A DNA stretch of 35,458 nt from Serratia grimesii NBRC 13537 (GCF_001590905.1 NZ_BCTT01000022.1:1-35458); one strand, 5' to 3'; positions 7,217 to 16,240 are shown, numbered from the stretch's first letter. The notes: generated by a model not told the origin, from the letters alone. Numbers and translations are program-made.

Positions 7217-8456
7217 TTTTCAACCTCAGTGTATAGATGTTGGAAAAATCAATATCCTCGCCTGTGATTAGGTTGATGATCTCGCCCTGATTCTTATAGA
7301 GCGTTGGGGGAATATTGATGCTGTTCTCCAGCGTAGTACGCGCCATATCTGCCATAGCCTGGCGGCTGTTTTCCGTATAGTCCGTATTGCGATCTTTTTT
7401 ACCCGCGCTGTTGGATGCCCATGCGCCAATATCGGGGATCATGCCGACCATTAACGCGCCGCCGAACCGTTCCCAGAAGTGCGAATCTATCCAGCCATCA
7501 ACGCCAGCCTCGCCCAGCTCGCCAGCCGCGCTGGTATCAACCAACGGGATATCGAGATAAGGCGGCTGGCGGGTGCGTAGCTTCGTCGCAATGATGAATG
7601 CCCGCCCTTGCCCGTGCTTCATACCTTCTTCCGCTATGGCGCGGTAAAGTAATGATGCGGTGGTGCCTTTCTCTATCAGCTTCGTGTTGCCGCTGGCGCT
7701 CCAGATGTCAGTAGTGACCGTGCAGCGAAGTTTCCCCGCCCGGTCAGATACAAAGCGGCGATCCAGTGAGCAGGGGATCGAGGTATTTTCCGGGATGTAC
7801 AGGTCAGGGTTATAGGGTATGCGGCGCACTGGTGCGGGGCTTTGTCCCGGGGACGGTGCGACGGTATTTGTGGCCGCGCTGCTGTCCTGTTGTCCGGTGG
7901 TCGTTGCCGATGTCAGCGTCATTTCCTGCTGCCGGGTTTTTACCGGGTTCTGTGTGGTGGCCGAACCATCACGGCGAATAAGGAAGCTGGCTTTGTTGAG
8001 TTCTGGCGGGGCGGCCGGAGCCGCCTGCCCTGTTCCCCTCGTGCTGCTCTGGCCGTTATCCTGTTGCTCTGGCTCTTCTTCGGCTGTATCGGTGGACATA
8101 CCGAGATCGTTACGCTGCCGGTAATCGGTTTTGTTCGTCTGCGGGGCTGTGTCCTGTTTCTTTTCTTCCGTAGGCTGCCACAGGATATTGCGATAAACCC
8201 AGTTACCACCCCATGCCAGGAAGATAAGCGCGACCGCGACAATGGCAAGAAAGGCGGTTGCTTTGCCCCGTTTGCGCTTTTTCAGCTTATTAACGGCGGG
8301 TTGTACCGGGTCTTTCTCTTCGTCGTCCTGCGCATTGAGAAGCTCGGCCTCCCTTTTAGCGCGGGCTTCCCGCTCAAGCGTGGCAATATCATCCTCAGCG
8401 TGTGCCGGGGATGCCTGCGCTTCATCCGGCACAGGCACTTTGTTTTCGTCGTTCAT
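7206..8456 (-). CDS. virB10: VirB10/TrbI core-complex protein
   Basis: A 416-aa inner-to-outer membrane channel scaffold. A charged cytoplasmic part (residues 1-65) is followed by one membrane helix (about 67-90), a flexible Gln/Thr/Pro-rich periplasmic linker (90-215) and the TrbI beta-barrel domain, with ENTSIPCSLDRRFVSD and the inserted VDGWIDSHFWERFGGALMVG antenna region. I chose ATG 8456: the AGGA site is 9 bp upstream, whereas the ATG at 8462 is only 3 bp from it. An AT-rich double operator-like site (8475-8504) lies between virB9 and virB10. Confidence 0.95.
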   Translation of the reverse strand: MNDENKVPVPDEAQASPAHAEDDIATLEREARAKREAELLNAQDDEEKDPVQPAVNKLKKRKRGKATAFLAIVAVALIFLAWGGNWVYRNILWQPTEEKKQDTAPQTNKTDYRQRNDLGMSTDTAEEEPEQQDNGQSSTRGTGQAAPAAPPELNKASFLIRRDGSATTQNPVKTRQQEMTLTSATTTGQQDSSAATNTVAPSPGQSPAPVRRIPYNPDLYIPENTSIPCSLDRRFVSDRAGKLRCTVTTDIWSASGNTKLIEKGTTASLLYRAIAEEGMKHGQGRAFIIATKLRTRQPPYLDIPLVDTSAAGELGEAGVDGWIDSHFWERFGGALMVGMIPDIGAWASNSAGKKDRNTDYTENSRQAMADMARTTLENSINIPPTLYKNQGEIINLITGEDIDFSNIYTLRLKNDR

Positions 8457-8474
8457 ATGCATGTTTCCTGATTT

Positions 8475-8504
8475 TATAAAAATATAAAACTATTTTTATA
8501 GTTT
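8475..8504. promoter_or_regulatory. Double AT-rich operator-like site before virB10
   Basis: TATAAAAATA at 8475-8484 and TATTTTTATA at 8491-8500, the same 10-mer in opposite orientation. The second is the centre of an AAACTAT-TTTT-ATAGTTT inverted repeat (8487-8504) that overlaps the virB9 stop codon. Confidence 0.5.
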
Positions 8505-9408
8505 AATTGGATTCCGGTTTTTCCACTCTTTCCACCTGCCGGGATACGGTGGAACCATCGGCGGCGTGTACCTTGCCAAATCCGCTATTTTCCAGACCCA
8601 CAACGGCATTACCGGAACGCAGTACCAGGCGTGGCGTCACCTCCTGAATCACCAGTACGGTGAAGTCGCCTTTCTTCTGGATACTGCTGTTAACCACATG
8701 CTCTTTGCCGTTCAGCTCTTTGGTGACGGAAGGAATGGACTTAGACGGGGAGAAGCCCACGAACGTAAAGCGGCCATCGTCGTAAGCAAAATCGGGAACA
8801 ATGTTGAAGCTGCCTTTGCCCGGATATTTTGTGTAACTCCAGTTGCGGGGCGTCTGTGCCGAGTTCAGCGCTTTCTGGACACTGGCCTGCTGCTGTTTCT
8901 GCTCCCACTCGCGTTGTCTGGCCGTCGCCTCCCGGCTCGCTTTGTCCCGTTCTTCGCCCGGATAGCGATAGCTCACTTGGAAAGCGGGTTGCTGTGCCGA
9001 TTTATCATCGATGACGTTCAGCTCGACGTTGTACAGGCGCTTACTGGTGACAACCAGCATATTGGTATGCCAGTCCCGGCTGTTCGGGGGGATCACGACT
9101 TGCGTTGTGTTGCCATCCTCTCCGGGCGCTCCCTGCGTGAGCGCGACCGGGCGAACGTTGACCCGGTTTGCATCCGGCGTGGCTTCCCACGCCTCATCAA
9201 AGCCGGGTTTGGCGCTTATGACCGCCTCATCGTTATCAAATACCAGAGTTGTCATAAAGCCGGGTTTGGTGTTAACGACGGTTACGTTCTGCGGGTTATA
9301 GATAACCTGCTGAACACGGGAGTCATAGCGGCTTGCCTGTGGTATGGCCGCACCCCATGCCGCACCGCACATCATCAGTGCCAGTGCGGTAAATGTTAAC
9401 TTTTTCAT
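8503..9408 (-). CDS. virB9: VirB9 core-complex protein
   Basis: A 301-aa periplasmic/outer-membrane protein that forms the T4SS core ring with VirB7 and VirB10. It has a signal peptide (KKLTFTALALMMCGAAWGA) and the two-domain CagX/VirB9 layout; the carboxyl domain contains RNWSYTKYPGKG and DDGRFTFVGFSP, typical of the family. Two adjacent ATG codons exist. The second (9408) is 6 bp from GGAGG and shares its A with the virB8 stop (TGATG), so it is preferred over 9411. Confidence 0.93.
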   Translation of the reverse strand: MKKLTFTALALMMCGAAWGAAIPQASRYDSRVQQVIYNPQNVTVVNTKPGFMTTLVFDNDEAVISAKPGFDEAWEATPDANRVNVRPVALTQGAPGEDGNTTQVVIPPNSRDWHTNMLVVTSKRLYNVELNVIDDKSAQQPAFQVSYRYPGEERDKASREATARQREWEQKQQQASVQKALNSAQTPRNWSYTKYPGKGSFNIVPDFAYDDGRFTFVGFSPSKSIPSVTKELNGKEHVVNSSIQKKGDFTVLVIQEVTPRLVLRSGNAVVGLENSGFGKVHAADGSTVSRQVERVEKPESN

Positions 9409-10091
9409 CATTCACCTCCCCGGATTTCGCGGTCGGTCTGCCAACTGGTGACGGTAAAGCCGAAGTAGTTGATCTCGCGTTCCGCATCGCTCATTTCCTT
9501 GTCAGGGTCAGAATGGAACGTGAACCGGGCATCCCAATATTCGTTGCGGATGCTGTTATCAGCCAGACGGCGGATAATCTTCTTGTAGCGAATGGTGGCG
9601 ACCCTATCAGGGGCTGTCGCATCGGTGATCTGGTTGGACAAGATCTCCACTTTCACGGTGTGCGCCCCGTTCTTATAAACCTTGTCCGGGGCGTTTTTTC
9701 CGGCGTAAAGCGCCAGGTAGTCATCGTTTACCTGGGGAGCGTTGTAGACCTGTACCGTCTCGTAGTCGTCCTGCAAAGAGGGATAGACATACCGCTCACG
9801 CACTTTGACGTAGTTTGCGGCCATCGCCTTTTGATAGGCTTCTGTTGCGGTCAGGCTGGTTTTCGATGTCCGGGTAACGTGTTCCACCCGTCCTGTGTGG
9901 TTATCCACGGTATACAGCTCAACGTCCGTCTGTTTCAGCGGCAACATCACGACCACGGCGACGAGCGCCAGTACCGCAATCAGCAGACCCACACCGCCAA
10001 CAACAAAACCGGCTTTTGTGGCGCGTTTATCCCGCTCAATCATTTGCTGCTCAAAGGTGCGGGATTCAGCTATTAATTTCTGTTCACTCAT
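9408..10091 (-). CDS. virB8: VirB8 inner-membrane assembly factor
   Basis: A 227-aa bitopic protein: short cytoplasmic tail, one membrane helix (about residues 30-52, GFVVGGVGLLIAVLALVAVVVML), then the NTF2-like periplasmic domain with ANYVKVRERYVYPSLQDDYETV and FTVTSWQTDREIR, characteristic of VirB8. It is the assembly hub for the channel. Its start lies inside the end of virB7 (8-bp overlap). Confidence 0.95.
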   Translation of the reverse strand: MSEQKLIAESRTFEQQMIERDKRATKAGFVVGGVGLLIAVLALVAVVVMLPLKQTDVELYTVDNHTGRVEHVTRTSKTSLTATEAYQKAMAANYVKVRERYVYPSLQDDYETVQVYNAPQVNDDYLALYAGKNAPDKVYKNGAHTVKVEILSNQITDATAPDRVATIRYKKIIRRLADNSIRNEYWDARFTFHSDPDKEMSDAEREINYFGFTVTSWQTDREIRGGE

Positions 10092-10221
10092 GACTGTTTA
10101 ACTCCGCCATAATTTGAGGGGTGTTTACGGGTTCTCCCTTACCGCTAAAGGCAGAGGGAGGCGTGTTCTGGGCGCAGCCAGAAAGCGCGCACAGCAAAGC
10201 CAGCGCAATCAAGCGTTTCAT
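10084..10221 (-). CDS. virB7: VirB7 small lipoprotein
   Basis: A 45-aa lipoprotein: MKRLIALALLCALSGC-AQN, with a clear lipobox (LSGC), then a short Pro/Ser-rich tail. Size, lipobox and position between virB6 and virB8 match VirB7/TraN, the lipid-anchored partner of VirB9. The stop codon TGA lies within the start of virB8, so the two are coupled. GATGAAACGC is preceded only by a weak ribosome site, at a distance of 27 bp from the large palindrome at 10249-10274. Confidence 0.85.
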   Translation of the reverse strand: MKRLIALALLCALSGCAQNTPPSAFSGKGEPVNTPQIMAELNSHE

Positions 10222-10248
10222 CAAAGATTTCCTCAACTGAATTAGAAA

Positions 10249-10274
10249 TATGAAAATATAATTATATTTTCATA
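10249..10274. promoter_or_regulatory. 26-bp perfect palindrome between virB6 and virB7
   Basis: A fully self-complementary 26-bp AT-rich sequence whose 14-bp core AATATAATTATATT is identical to that at 621-634. It lies in the only sizeable gap between virB6 and virB7 (about 90 bp), where an internal promoter for virB7-virB11 could be controlled. Confidence 0.55.
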
Positions 10275-10312
10275 GGTTGGTGTTTCGGGGGGATGGACTG
10301 GAAACGTCTGGC

Positions 10313-11386
10313 CTAGCTGTTGAACTTCTTAACCGCGGAATCTCTCGACTGTGCCAGCCTCCGCGCTTCGTTCCGGGCTATCATCTGCTCAATCGCGTAT
10401 TTACGCGCTTTAGAAGCGTTATAGCCTAATTCACCTCCGGGCTTGCCGGGCTTACCTGCATTCGCATCCTTCCAGCCCTGAATGTTGTCCTGGGCGGAGC
10501 GTGTGGTATTCCTTCCGGCACTCGCGGCCAGTTTCCCGGCACCAAAAGCAGCCGCACCGATACCTACTGCGGCCAGCCCCTGCATGGATACGGTAGCACT
10601 AGCCCCGGCCAGCGCTGCGGCCAGTTTTGCGGAGAGATAAATCAATATTGCCGCACAGATACCTGCAAGACAGACTTGCGCTCCTAGTTCTACGATATTT
10701 GCCTGGGCTGCACCTTGAGTTGCTAATGCAAGCCTTGAGTTTAAGTAATTAACCACAATCCTTAATGATAAAGAAGAAAGGAGAATTGTTAATATGGCTG
10801 CAAATATGTTTTGTAGCCAGTTATTAAACATGGGACGAAGGAAACCATACATAAGGCAAAAGATGAATATAGGTGCTGTAATACTCAGCAATAAGATCAT
10901 TACTTCCGCTATCATGGAAACGAACGCGGTGATAATCATTAAAACGAATATTCCAAGCCATACATAAAATTGAGCAGTCATTCCCTCATCTTTTATATAT
11001 GTGGAGTTATCCATATCATGTAATGTTTTACCTAATACTTTTGCATTATTCCATAAGCTATCTAATAGCTGCCATATATTATCACTGCCAGAAAAGCCCT
11101 CTTTTAACCCGTTGATAGCGTCGATAACGCCATCGAGATAACCACTAATATTTGCCACAAAGGAAAGGATGATCGCCATCCTCATGATGTCCCACATCGT
11201 ATCTTCCATCGGCGTGGATAGCTTACCCGCTAACGTCTGGTATCCACGCCACATGATGTAGATAGTGGCTGACGTAACCGCCAGCCCCATCATCATAGAA
11301 GAGTACGACATCATTAATCCCTTTGTGGCGTCCGTTATTCCACCTATCAGATGTTTTTCAACGCCAACAAAAACACCACCGGACAT
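10313..11386 (-). CDS. virB6: VirB6/TrbL polytopic channel protein
   Basis: A 357-aa inner-membrane protein with an amino-terminal periplasmic segment, a loop region around residues 80-130, at least five membrane helices (clear ones near 28-50, 65-85, 140-165, 165-200, 230-280) and a polar basic carboxyl tail (GRNTTRSAQDN onward). Pattern and position match VirB6/TraD, part of the substrate path. The middle part is A+T-richer than its flanks. The start is 10 bp from the eex stop. Confidence 0.9.
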   Translation of the reverse strand: MSGGVFVGVEKHLIGGITDATKGLMMSYSSMMMGLAVTSATIYIMWRGYQTLAGKLSTPMEDTMWDIMRMAIILSFVANISGYLDGVIDAINGLKEGFSGSDNIWQLLDSLWNNAKVLGKTLHDMDNSTYIKDEGMTAQFYVWLGIFVLMIITAFVSMIAEVMILLLSITAPIFIFCLMYGFLRPMFNNWLQNIFAAILTILLSSLSLRIVVNYLNSRLALATQGAAQANIVELGAQVCLAGICAAILIYLSAKLAAALAGASATVSMQGLAAVGIGAAAFGAGKLAASAGRNTTRSAQDNIQGWKDANAGKPGKPGGELGYNASKARKYAIEQMIARNEARRLAQSRDSAVKKFNS

Positions 11387-11396
11387 ATTTACCTCA

Positions 11397-11624
11397 CTAT
11401 GAATTTAAATCGACAGTCGGAGCATTTAATTGCTGAATTTGCCAGTGAGCTTCGTTCGCATTTTTACAATTTTCCGAAGCGCTCCCTGTTTTTTGACATT
11501 TTTCGTAAACAGCTTTTAGTTCTTCTGGATGGTCTTTATACCATTTGGTGGTTTTAGCCTCTTCTTTGCATCCACTAACTAAGAAAACTGATAATGTCAG
11601 GAGAGATATTGTTAATAAACGCAT
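11397..11624 (-). CDS. eex: Entry-exclusion lipoprotein (EexN family)
   Basis: A 75-aa lipoprotein: MRLLTISLLTLSVFLVSGC-KEE, with lipobox VSGC, then TTKWYKDHPEELKAVYEKC and ASENCKNA. This is the W-Y-x2-H-P-E-E plus two-cysteine pattern of EexN proteins from IncN-like systems. It should reduce redundant uptake of the same plasmid. Its last residues (QQLNAPTVDLNS) nearly repeat the end of the neighbouring VirB5 (QQLNAPTIDLNS), which is odd and is discussed under findings. Confidence 0.85.
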   Translation of the reverse strand: MRLLTISLLTLSVFLVSGCKEEAKTTKWYKDHPEELKAVYEKCQKTGSASENCKNANEAHWQIQQLNAPTVDLNS

Positions 11625-11637
11625 GTTGTAGTTCCCT

Positions 11638-12342
11638 TTAGCTATTTAAATCAATTGTTGGCGCGTTTAACTGCTGCTGATTCCACTGTTTAACGCGCTC
11701 CGCCTCAAGCACTTTTTCGCGCTTCTCTGCTGCTTTCACGCTCATTTCCCATTGGGTGGTAAGCGTGTTCAGCATGACAGATTTTAGCTGAATACTGTTT
11801 GCAAGGTCTTGAGATTCTTTCGAATCTTTGGCTAACGCTACCCTGTTGGAGAGGCTGTTGATTTCCCCCAGGGTCTGGCTTACCTGGTTCTGAACCTCGT
11901 CGGTTTGCTCAAGCTGGATAGCCTTGTTGATGACCTGCTGCTTGCATACGTTGGCATAACTCCCCGATTGTGCCGTGTTGCAGGTGTCGAAAATTTTATA
12001 CTTCTCGTACAACGCATCGAACTGCCCGGAGGAACCGCCGGAGAGAAGTAAATCATTCAGTGCCTGTCCGGGCTTACGCAGCTTTTCAAGGTCAGCTTTC
12101 AGGCCTTTGGCCTGGTCAACAAAATCAGCAATATCACGAACGCCAGTGGCCGTCGCCAGTTGGTCTTTATATGCCTGTATTTGTGACTGGTAGTGTCTGG
12201 CTGTTTCCATCCAGCGTTTTAACTCCTGCGCCCACTGCACGTCCCGCATAGGGTCAGCATCAACAGCGACGGGAATACCAGCATGAGCCAGTGGGCTTGC
12301 AATTACGCAAGCCAGAATAAGAGTACGAAAGCGAGTTTTCAT
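11638..12342 (-). CDS. virB5: VirB5 minor pilin
   Basis: A 234-aa secreted pilus-tip adhesin/minor pilin. It has a signal peptide (KTRFRTLILACVIASPLAHA-G) then GIPVAVDADP and long heptad-like helices, including WAQELKRWMETARHYQSQI, typical of the VirB5/TraC family. Two cysteines (DTCNTAQ and NVCKQ) may pair. The carboxyl tail matches that of Eex. It starts 17 bp after the virB4 stop. Confidence 0.92.
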   Translation of the reverse strand: MKTRFRTLILACVIASPLAHAGIPVAVDADPMRDVQWAQELKRWMETARHYQSQIQAYKDQLATATGVRDIADFVDQAKGLKADLEKLRKPGQALNDLLLSGGSSGQFDALYEKYKIFDTCNTAQSGSYANVCKQQVINKAIQLEQTDEVQNQVSQTLGEINSLSNRVALAKDSKESQDLANSIQLKSVMLNTLTTQWEMSVKAAEKREKVLEAERVKQWNQQQLNAPTIDLNS

Positions 12343-12359
12343 CGTATATCTCCTTTGGG

Positions 12360-15098
12360 TCAGAGCGCTTTAGCCAGGTAGGTATCGAGCCATTCATGAG
12401 GCTGCATTCCTTCCCGGTAAATCGATTCGAATATTTCGAGGTTGGGGGCATCGCCGCTCATGACTTTGGTGTATCTGCCGATACCCGACAGGTCGAGCGT
12501 GACGCGAGCGGCAAAACGTTTGGTATCGCCGCGCTTGAACTGATTTTTCACCACAACATACTGGCGGGCTTGCGGGTCAAGCCCTTTCACCACGTCGAAC
12601 ACTTCCGGTTCAAACTTCATGCCGTCAACATAGTGTGCGCGGTCGGCATTGGGGTTCGCCGCCAGAATCTGTGTCCCGCACTGCTCAATCACTGCCGGGG
12701 CGATATCATCTTTGATGATCTCTGCCGGGGATTGAGTACCTACGACCAGCATCCCGTTCAGCTTACGGATGGTTTTCAGCTTGTTATAAGCAAAGTCCTT
12801 AAACACCGGGTCGCGTAACCACTTCCAGAATTCATCCATGAAAATGACCAGGCGTCGCCCGTCAAGCAGGCTGGTAATGCGGTACAGCAGATAAAACGAG
12901 ATTGGCGCACATACGCTTGCATCGTCCAGGAACTCCGTTCCGTCGATGCCGAAGTTATCGCAGTTGCTGATATCGAACGTGTCAGATTCGTTATCAAACA
13001 CCCAGCCGAACTCACCGCCCTGCGCCCACTGTGACAGCCGAATGCTAAGGCCGTTTTCCTGGGCTTCTTTCGTAGCCGGCTCAGGCAAATTTTCCAGCAT
13101 TCGGGTAATTCCGTAGACGCGATATTGTGGCTCGTCATTCATCACAGCATTAATCGCATCACTCAGACGGCGTTCATCGCGTGGGGAGATCGTCGAGCCG
13201 TTGCGGGTACAAAGGATTTTCATCAGTTGCTTGATGAAATTGATATTGCGTTTGGTTGCAGGCAACGAGAACGGGTTCCACCCTGTAGACTCACCACTGA
13301 TAACCCGATAGTAACGGCCACCCAGCGCCCGGATGTTCATCTCTGCGCCCCGGTCTTTATCGAGGTAAACGGTTGTCAGCCGTTTAGTTTTGGCATCCGG
13401 GGAGAAGCTATCCTCGCGCCCGTATTTCTGCTGCATGATCTCAAAGAACGTCATCAACATGGTTTTACCCGAACCGTTCGTACCGAGGATGCAGGTACTG
13501 GCCGGGTTCTTCTCGTTGAATTCGTCCTTATCTGCCAGTGTGTTATGCAGGTTGATATAGTAGCCATCGCCTGACGGGGTGCGCAGTAAAGCCATCGCAT
13601 CCCCCCAGGGGGCTTTATCGCGCTTGCCCGGATAGAAATTATGGAGTGCGGCCAGCTCCACAAAGTTCTGGCTACTCAGCTCCCCTTTACGTGGCCGCAG
13701 ATTGTAGTTGCCTGGCAGTTGCGCCATATATGCCGCTGAAAGCGATATTTCTGCCGGAACAGGCGTTATCCCGATGTTGTTCAGCGCGTTACTGATTTCG
13801 TTAGTATCAGCAACCAGGCTTTCCAGCGACGGGGAATACACCATGATGGAAAAATGGTGCTTTCCGTAAGCGATTTTCCCCGATGTCAGCAGGTCAAGCG
13901 CCACATCCAGATCCAGCCGCTGGGAAACAGCATCGTCGTCGGCACTCATCAAAAGGCGACGGGTACGCTTAATGGCTTTCTTCGCTTCCTCGCGTGACAT
14001 GCAGGTATAGGACTGCGTGATCACGTAATCGCAGGGGGCGTAAAGAAGGGAGTCCATCATTCCAGTGGCGGTTTCTTCGGAGAACTCTTTAACCTCCAGC
14101 CCCCGGAAATATTGCGTACCGTTGGCGTGGTTTATCTGCCCGGATTCAGCCGAAAAGAACAACGCCGCCGCTCCCATCACGTCATAGGCCGGGGTGCGGG
14201 TGACGCGCACCTTTCGCCACTGGTGCGTTAACAGATATTCATAGAAAGCCAGTTGCGACGAAAACACCGCGCTTCCTTCGGTAAACGTACCGAGAGGCCG
14301 CGCACCATAGCGCGACAGCGCGGTATCGAGCGTGCTTTTTATTTCCAGCATTTCCAGCAAAGCACCGTCCAGCTCCTTTAGTTTCTGGCTGTCTTTCATC
14401 CGTTTGCGTTCTGCTTTTTCAAGGCTGACAAACGGGCGATAGCAGACCGTCAGGAACAGGCGGTTGCGCCGGAACAGACCGACAGAAGCGTAGTAAAGAC
14501 GGCTAACTTCATCTGCATACGGGTTGCCGGAATCTTTATGAAGATTGTCGGTAAACGTATTGCGGTCGTTATGGATATAGAAAGTAACGGGCATACCTTC
14601 GAATGAGCGGATTAGCCCGTGTAACTGGTTCGTCCCGAACTGGAGCGATTCGTCAGACTCGCAGTCGAACGGCGTTCCCATCAATTCCCAGGTGCAGTAC
14701 AGATCGCTCTTAGGGGAACGAACCACATGCTGATGAATGTGCGATGAGTACGGGATGTACTTCTTGATGGTGGCACACTGATTTAGTTTCATGGCGTCGA
14801 GAAACTCCTTGATATCAACATCATCATGCTCAACGGGCATAAATGTTGTTGCGCCAAATAAACGGTTCGCTACCGGCTTTCCCTTCGCTCTCAGCCATAC
14901 GGCAATCAGATTGAACCGCATCGGTTCATTTCTGGTAAGGGACTTCATCACCAGAAATTGCACAGGAAGTAAGAACAGGAGAGCGACGGAAGTCCAGATA
15001 GCAACGATGATGGTTACACCCGTGACAGCCAGCAGGGGCACCATTGGCACCCCCCACAGCGCCGCCGGGCGTTTCATTGCCTTGAGCAGCTTTGCCAT
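12360..15098 (-). CDS. virB4: VirB3-VirB4 fusion, T4SS assembly ATPase
   Basis: A 912-aa protein. The first about 90 residues contain two membrane helices (GVPMVPLLAVTGVTIIVAIW and ALLFLLPVQFLVMKSL) and match VirB3; the remainder is VirB4. The fusion is established for several plasmid and Campylobacter systems. ATPase motifs: Walker A TCILGTNGSGKTMLMTF (about 534-550) and Walker B RRLVIFMDEFWKWL (about 745-758). It energises pilin extraction and channel assembly at the inner membrane. It lies 12 bp downstream of virB2. Confidence 0.95.
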   Translation of the reverse strand: MAKLLKAMKRPAALWGVPMVPLLAVTGVTIIVAIWTSVALLFLLPVQFLVMKSLTRNEPMRFNLIAVWLRAKGKPVANRLFGATTFMPVEHDDVDIKEFLDAMKLNQCATIKKYIPYSSHIHQHVVRSPKSDLYCTWELMGTPFDCESDESLQFGTNQLHGLIRSFEGMPVTFYIHNDRNTFTDNLHKDSGNPYADEVSRLYYASVGLFRRNRLFLTVCYRPFVSLEKAERKRMKDSQKLKELDGALLEMLEIKSTLDTALSRYGARPLGTFTEGSAVFSSQLAFYEYLLTHQWRKVRVTRTPAYDVMGAAALFFSAESGQINHANGTQYFRGLEVKEFSEETATGMMDSLLYAPCDYVITQSYTCMSREEAKKAIKRTRRLLMSADDDAVSQRLDLDVALDLLTSGKIAYGKHHFSIMVYSPSLESLVADTNEISNALNNIGITPVPAEISLSAAYMAQLPGNYNLRPRKGELSSQNFVELAALHNFYPGKRDKAPWGDAMALLRTPSGDGYYINLHNTLADKDEFNEKNPASTCILGTNGSGKTMLMTFFEIMQQKYGREDSFSPDAKTKRLTTVYLDKDRGAEMNIRALGGRYYRVISGESTGWNPFSLPATKRNINFIKQLMKILCTRNGSTISPRDERRLSDAINAVMNDEPQYRVYGITRMLENLPEPATKEAQENGLSIRLSQWAQGGEFGWVFDNESDTFDISNCDNFGIDGTEFLDDASVCAPISFYLLYRITSLLDGRRLVIFMDEFWKWLRDPVFKDFAYNKLKTIRKLNGMLVVGTQSPAEIIKDDIAPAVIEQCGTQILAANPNADRAHYVDGMKFEPEVFDVVKGLDPQARQYVVVKNQFKRGDTKRFAARVTLDLSGIGRYTKVMSGDAPNLEIFESIYREGMQPHEWLDTYLAKAL

Positions 15099-15110
15099 AT
15101 ATTCAGCCTC

Positions 15111-15416
15111 TTAGCTCATCAGCAGAGCGCCGATTTCACTGCCTCCGCCAATTAAAATGCCGCCAATGATGATGTAGCCGCACTGCGACAGGCTCTCGCC
15201 TTTCCACAGGGTCTTATAGCCAATCCAGATCACGGCCACGGTGATCGTGATAGCCGCCAGACCATGCAGCCCGCTGGATACCTTCTCCATGATGGTATTT
15301 GCCCGGCTAAAACCATCAGCGAACGCCGGACTGGCAGCAAAAACGCTCATGGCCGGAGCCAGAACATAAGCAGATGCACGGCTGATTAATTCCTTTACCT
15401 TACTGAAAAGTTTCAT
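15111..15416 (-). CDS. virB2: VirB2 major pilin
   Basis: A 101-aa pre-pilin with a long leader ending FAASPAFADG (predicted cut after AFA) and two hydrophobic helices (GLHGLAAITITVAVIWIGYKTL and CGYIIIGGILIGGGSEIGALLM), the VirB2/TraM pattern. The ATG at 15416 overlaps the virB1 stop (ATGA) and has AGGAAG upstream; longer in-frame versions extend into virB1 and are not credible. Confidence 0.92.
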   Translation of the reverse strand: MKLFSKVKELISRASAYVLAPAMSVFAASPAFADGFSRANTIMEKVSSGLHGLAAITITVAVIWIGYKTLWKGESLSQCGYIIIGGILIGGGSEIGALLMS

Positions 15417-16123
15417 TTTTCTTCCTCTTTCGTTGTTACATCGCGATTTCCGCGCACAACCTGCGCGGGGTAATAGACGGTGGCCGCCTTTTTCTGGCGG
15501 AGTTGAGCCGGAACGCCGCGAACGATCGCCCCCGGCCACACCACGCGCGGGCGCGTCGGCGCGTCCACAGGCGTAGCTTTCAGGGTGGCCGCTGGGGTTG
15601 CGATATCATCGCGGGTGCCGGGAACGGCATAGCGGGTATCCGCCGGGGAGTAGCCAATCCGCTGTACATAGCTCGTCTTTGAAAAAGCGGGTTCCTGCTG
15701 TTGTCCGGTACTGAAATTGCCGGAGTAGTAGCAGCTCAACGCCCTTTTCAGGGTGCCGCCCCGCTGGTAGCAGTCGGTGATGATTTTTTCGTAGACGGAA
15801 AGATTGATGCAGGGATTGAAAAGGTCAGTAGCGGTGACGCCGTAACGCTTAAAATTGGTGCTGGTTATCTGCATCAGGCCAACAGAGTAGCGGCGACCTT
15901 TCGCCTCAATCTGATTGGTGATGCTGACTGCATCCTCCTTACTTTTTGGCATGTGAGTAATAAAGCCTTTATCGCCGGGTTTTCGTTCGGGCTTAGGCAC
16001 GATCTCAGCGATGGCATAGGGGTTGTAACCGGACTCCACTCTTGCCACATCGAGGGATGTAGAAGGGTGAACGGTGGCGGCACACTGCATAGCCACCGCC
16101 AGAAAAGCAGTGGTGGAAAGCAT
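15413..16123 (-). CDS. virB1: VirB1 lytic transglycosylase
   Basis: A 236-aa periplasmic muramidase that opens peptidoglycan for the channel. It has a signal-like start, catalytic Glu in DVARVESGYNPYAI (residue 30), the family motif YSVGLMQITSTNFKRYGV and ALSCYYSGNF, all usual for SLT-domain VirB1. The carboxyl third is Pro/Val-rich and probably unstructured, as in VirB1 proteins from which a tail is released. Confidence 0.92.
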   Translation of the reverse strand: MLSTTAFLAVAMQCAATVHPSTSLDVARVESGYNPYAIAEIVPKPERKPGDKGFITHMPKSKEDAVSITNQIEAKGRRYSVGLMQITSTNFKRYGVTATDLFNPCINLSVYEKIITDCYQRGGTLKRALSCYYSGNFSTGQQQEPAFSKTSYVQRIGYSPADTRYAVPGTRDDIATPAATLKATPVDAPTRPRVVWPGAIVRGVPAQLRQKKAATVYYPAQVVRGNRDVTTKEEEK

Positions 16124-16130
16124 GGCAACC

Positions 16131-16223
16131 TCAGAACAGAAAAATGGTGATCAGCCAGATGATGAACAGAACGAACAACCAGCCTGCGAACGCAAGCCAG
16201 GCATTGGTATTGTCTTGATTCAT
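16131..16223 (-). CDS. 30-aa single-helix membrane peptide
   Basis: ATG at 16223 with GGGAGA 6 bp upstream opens a 30-codon frame ending TGA at 16131. The first nine residues are polar (MNQDNTNAW) and the rest is one membrane helix rich in Trp, Phe, Leu and Ile (LFVLFIIWLI). It fits exactly into the gap between the 72-aa gene and virB1, which have 7-17-bp spacings to it, so it is likely a real gene that length cut-offs would miss. Function is unknown; possible pore, chaperone or regulatory peptide. Confidence 0.6.
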   Translation of the reverse strand: MNQDNTNAWLAFAGWLFVLFIIWLITIFLF

Positions 16224-16240
16224 TGTGCTGTCTCCCTGTT

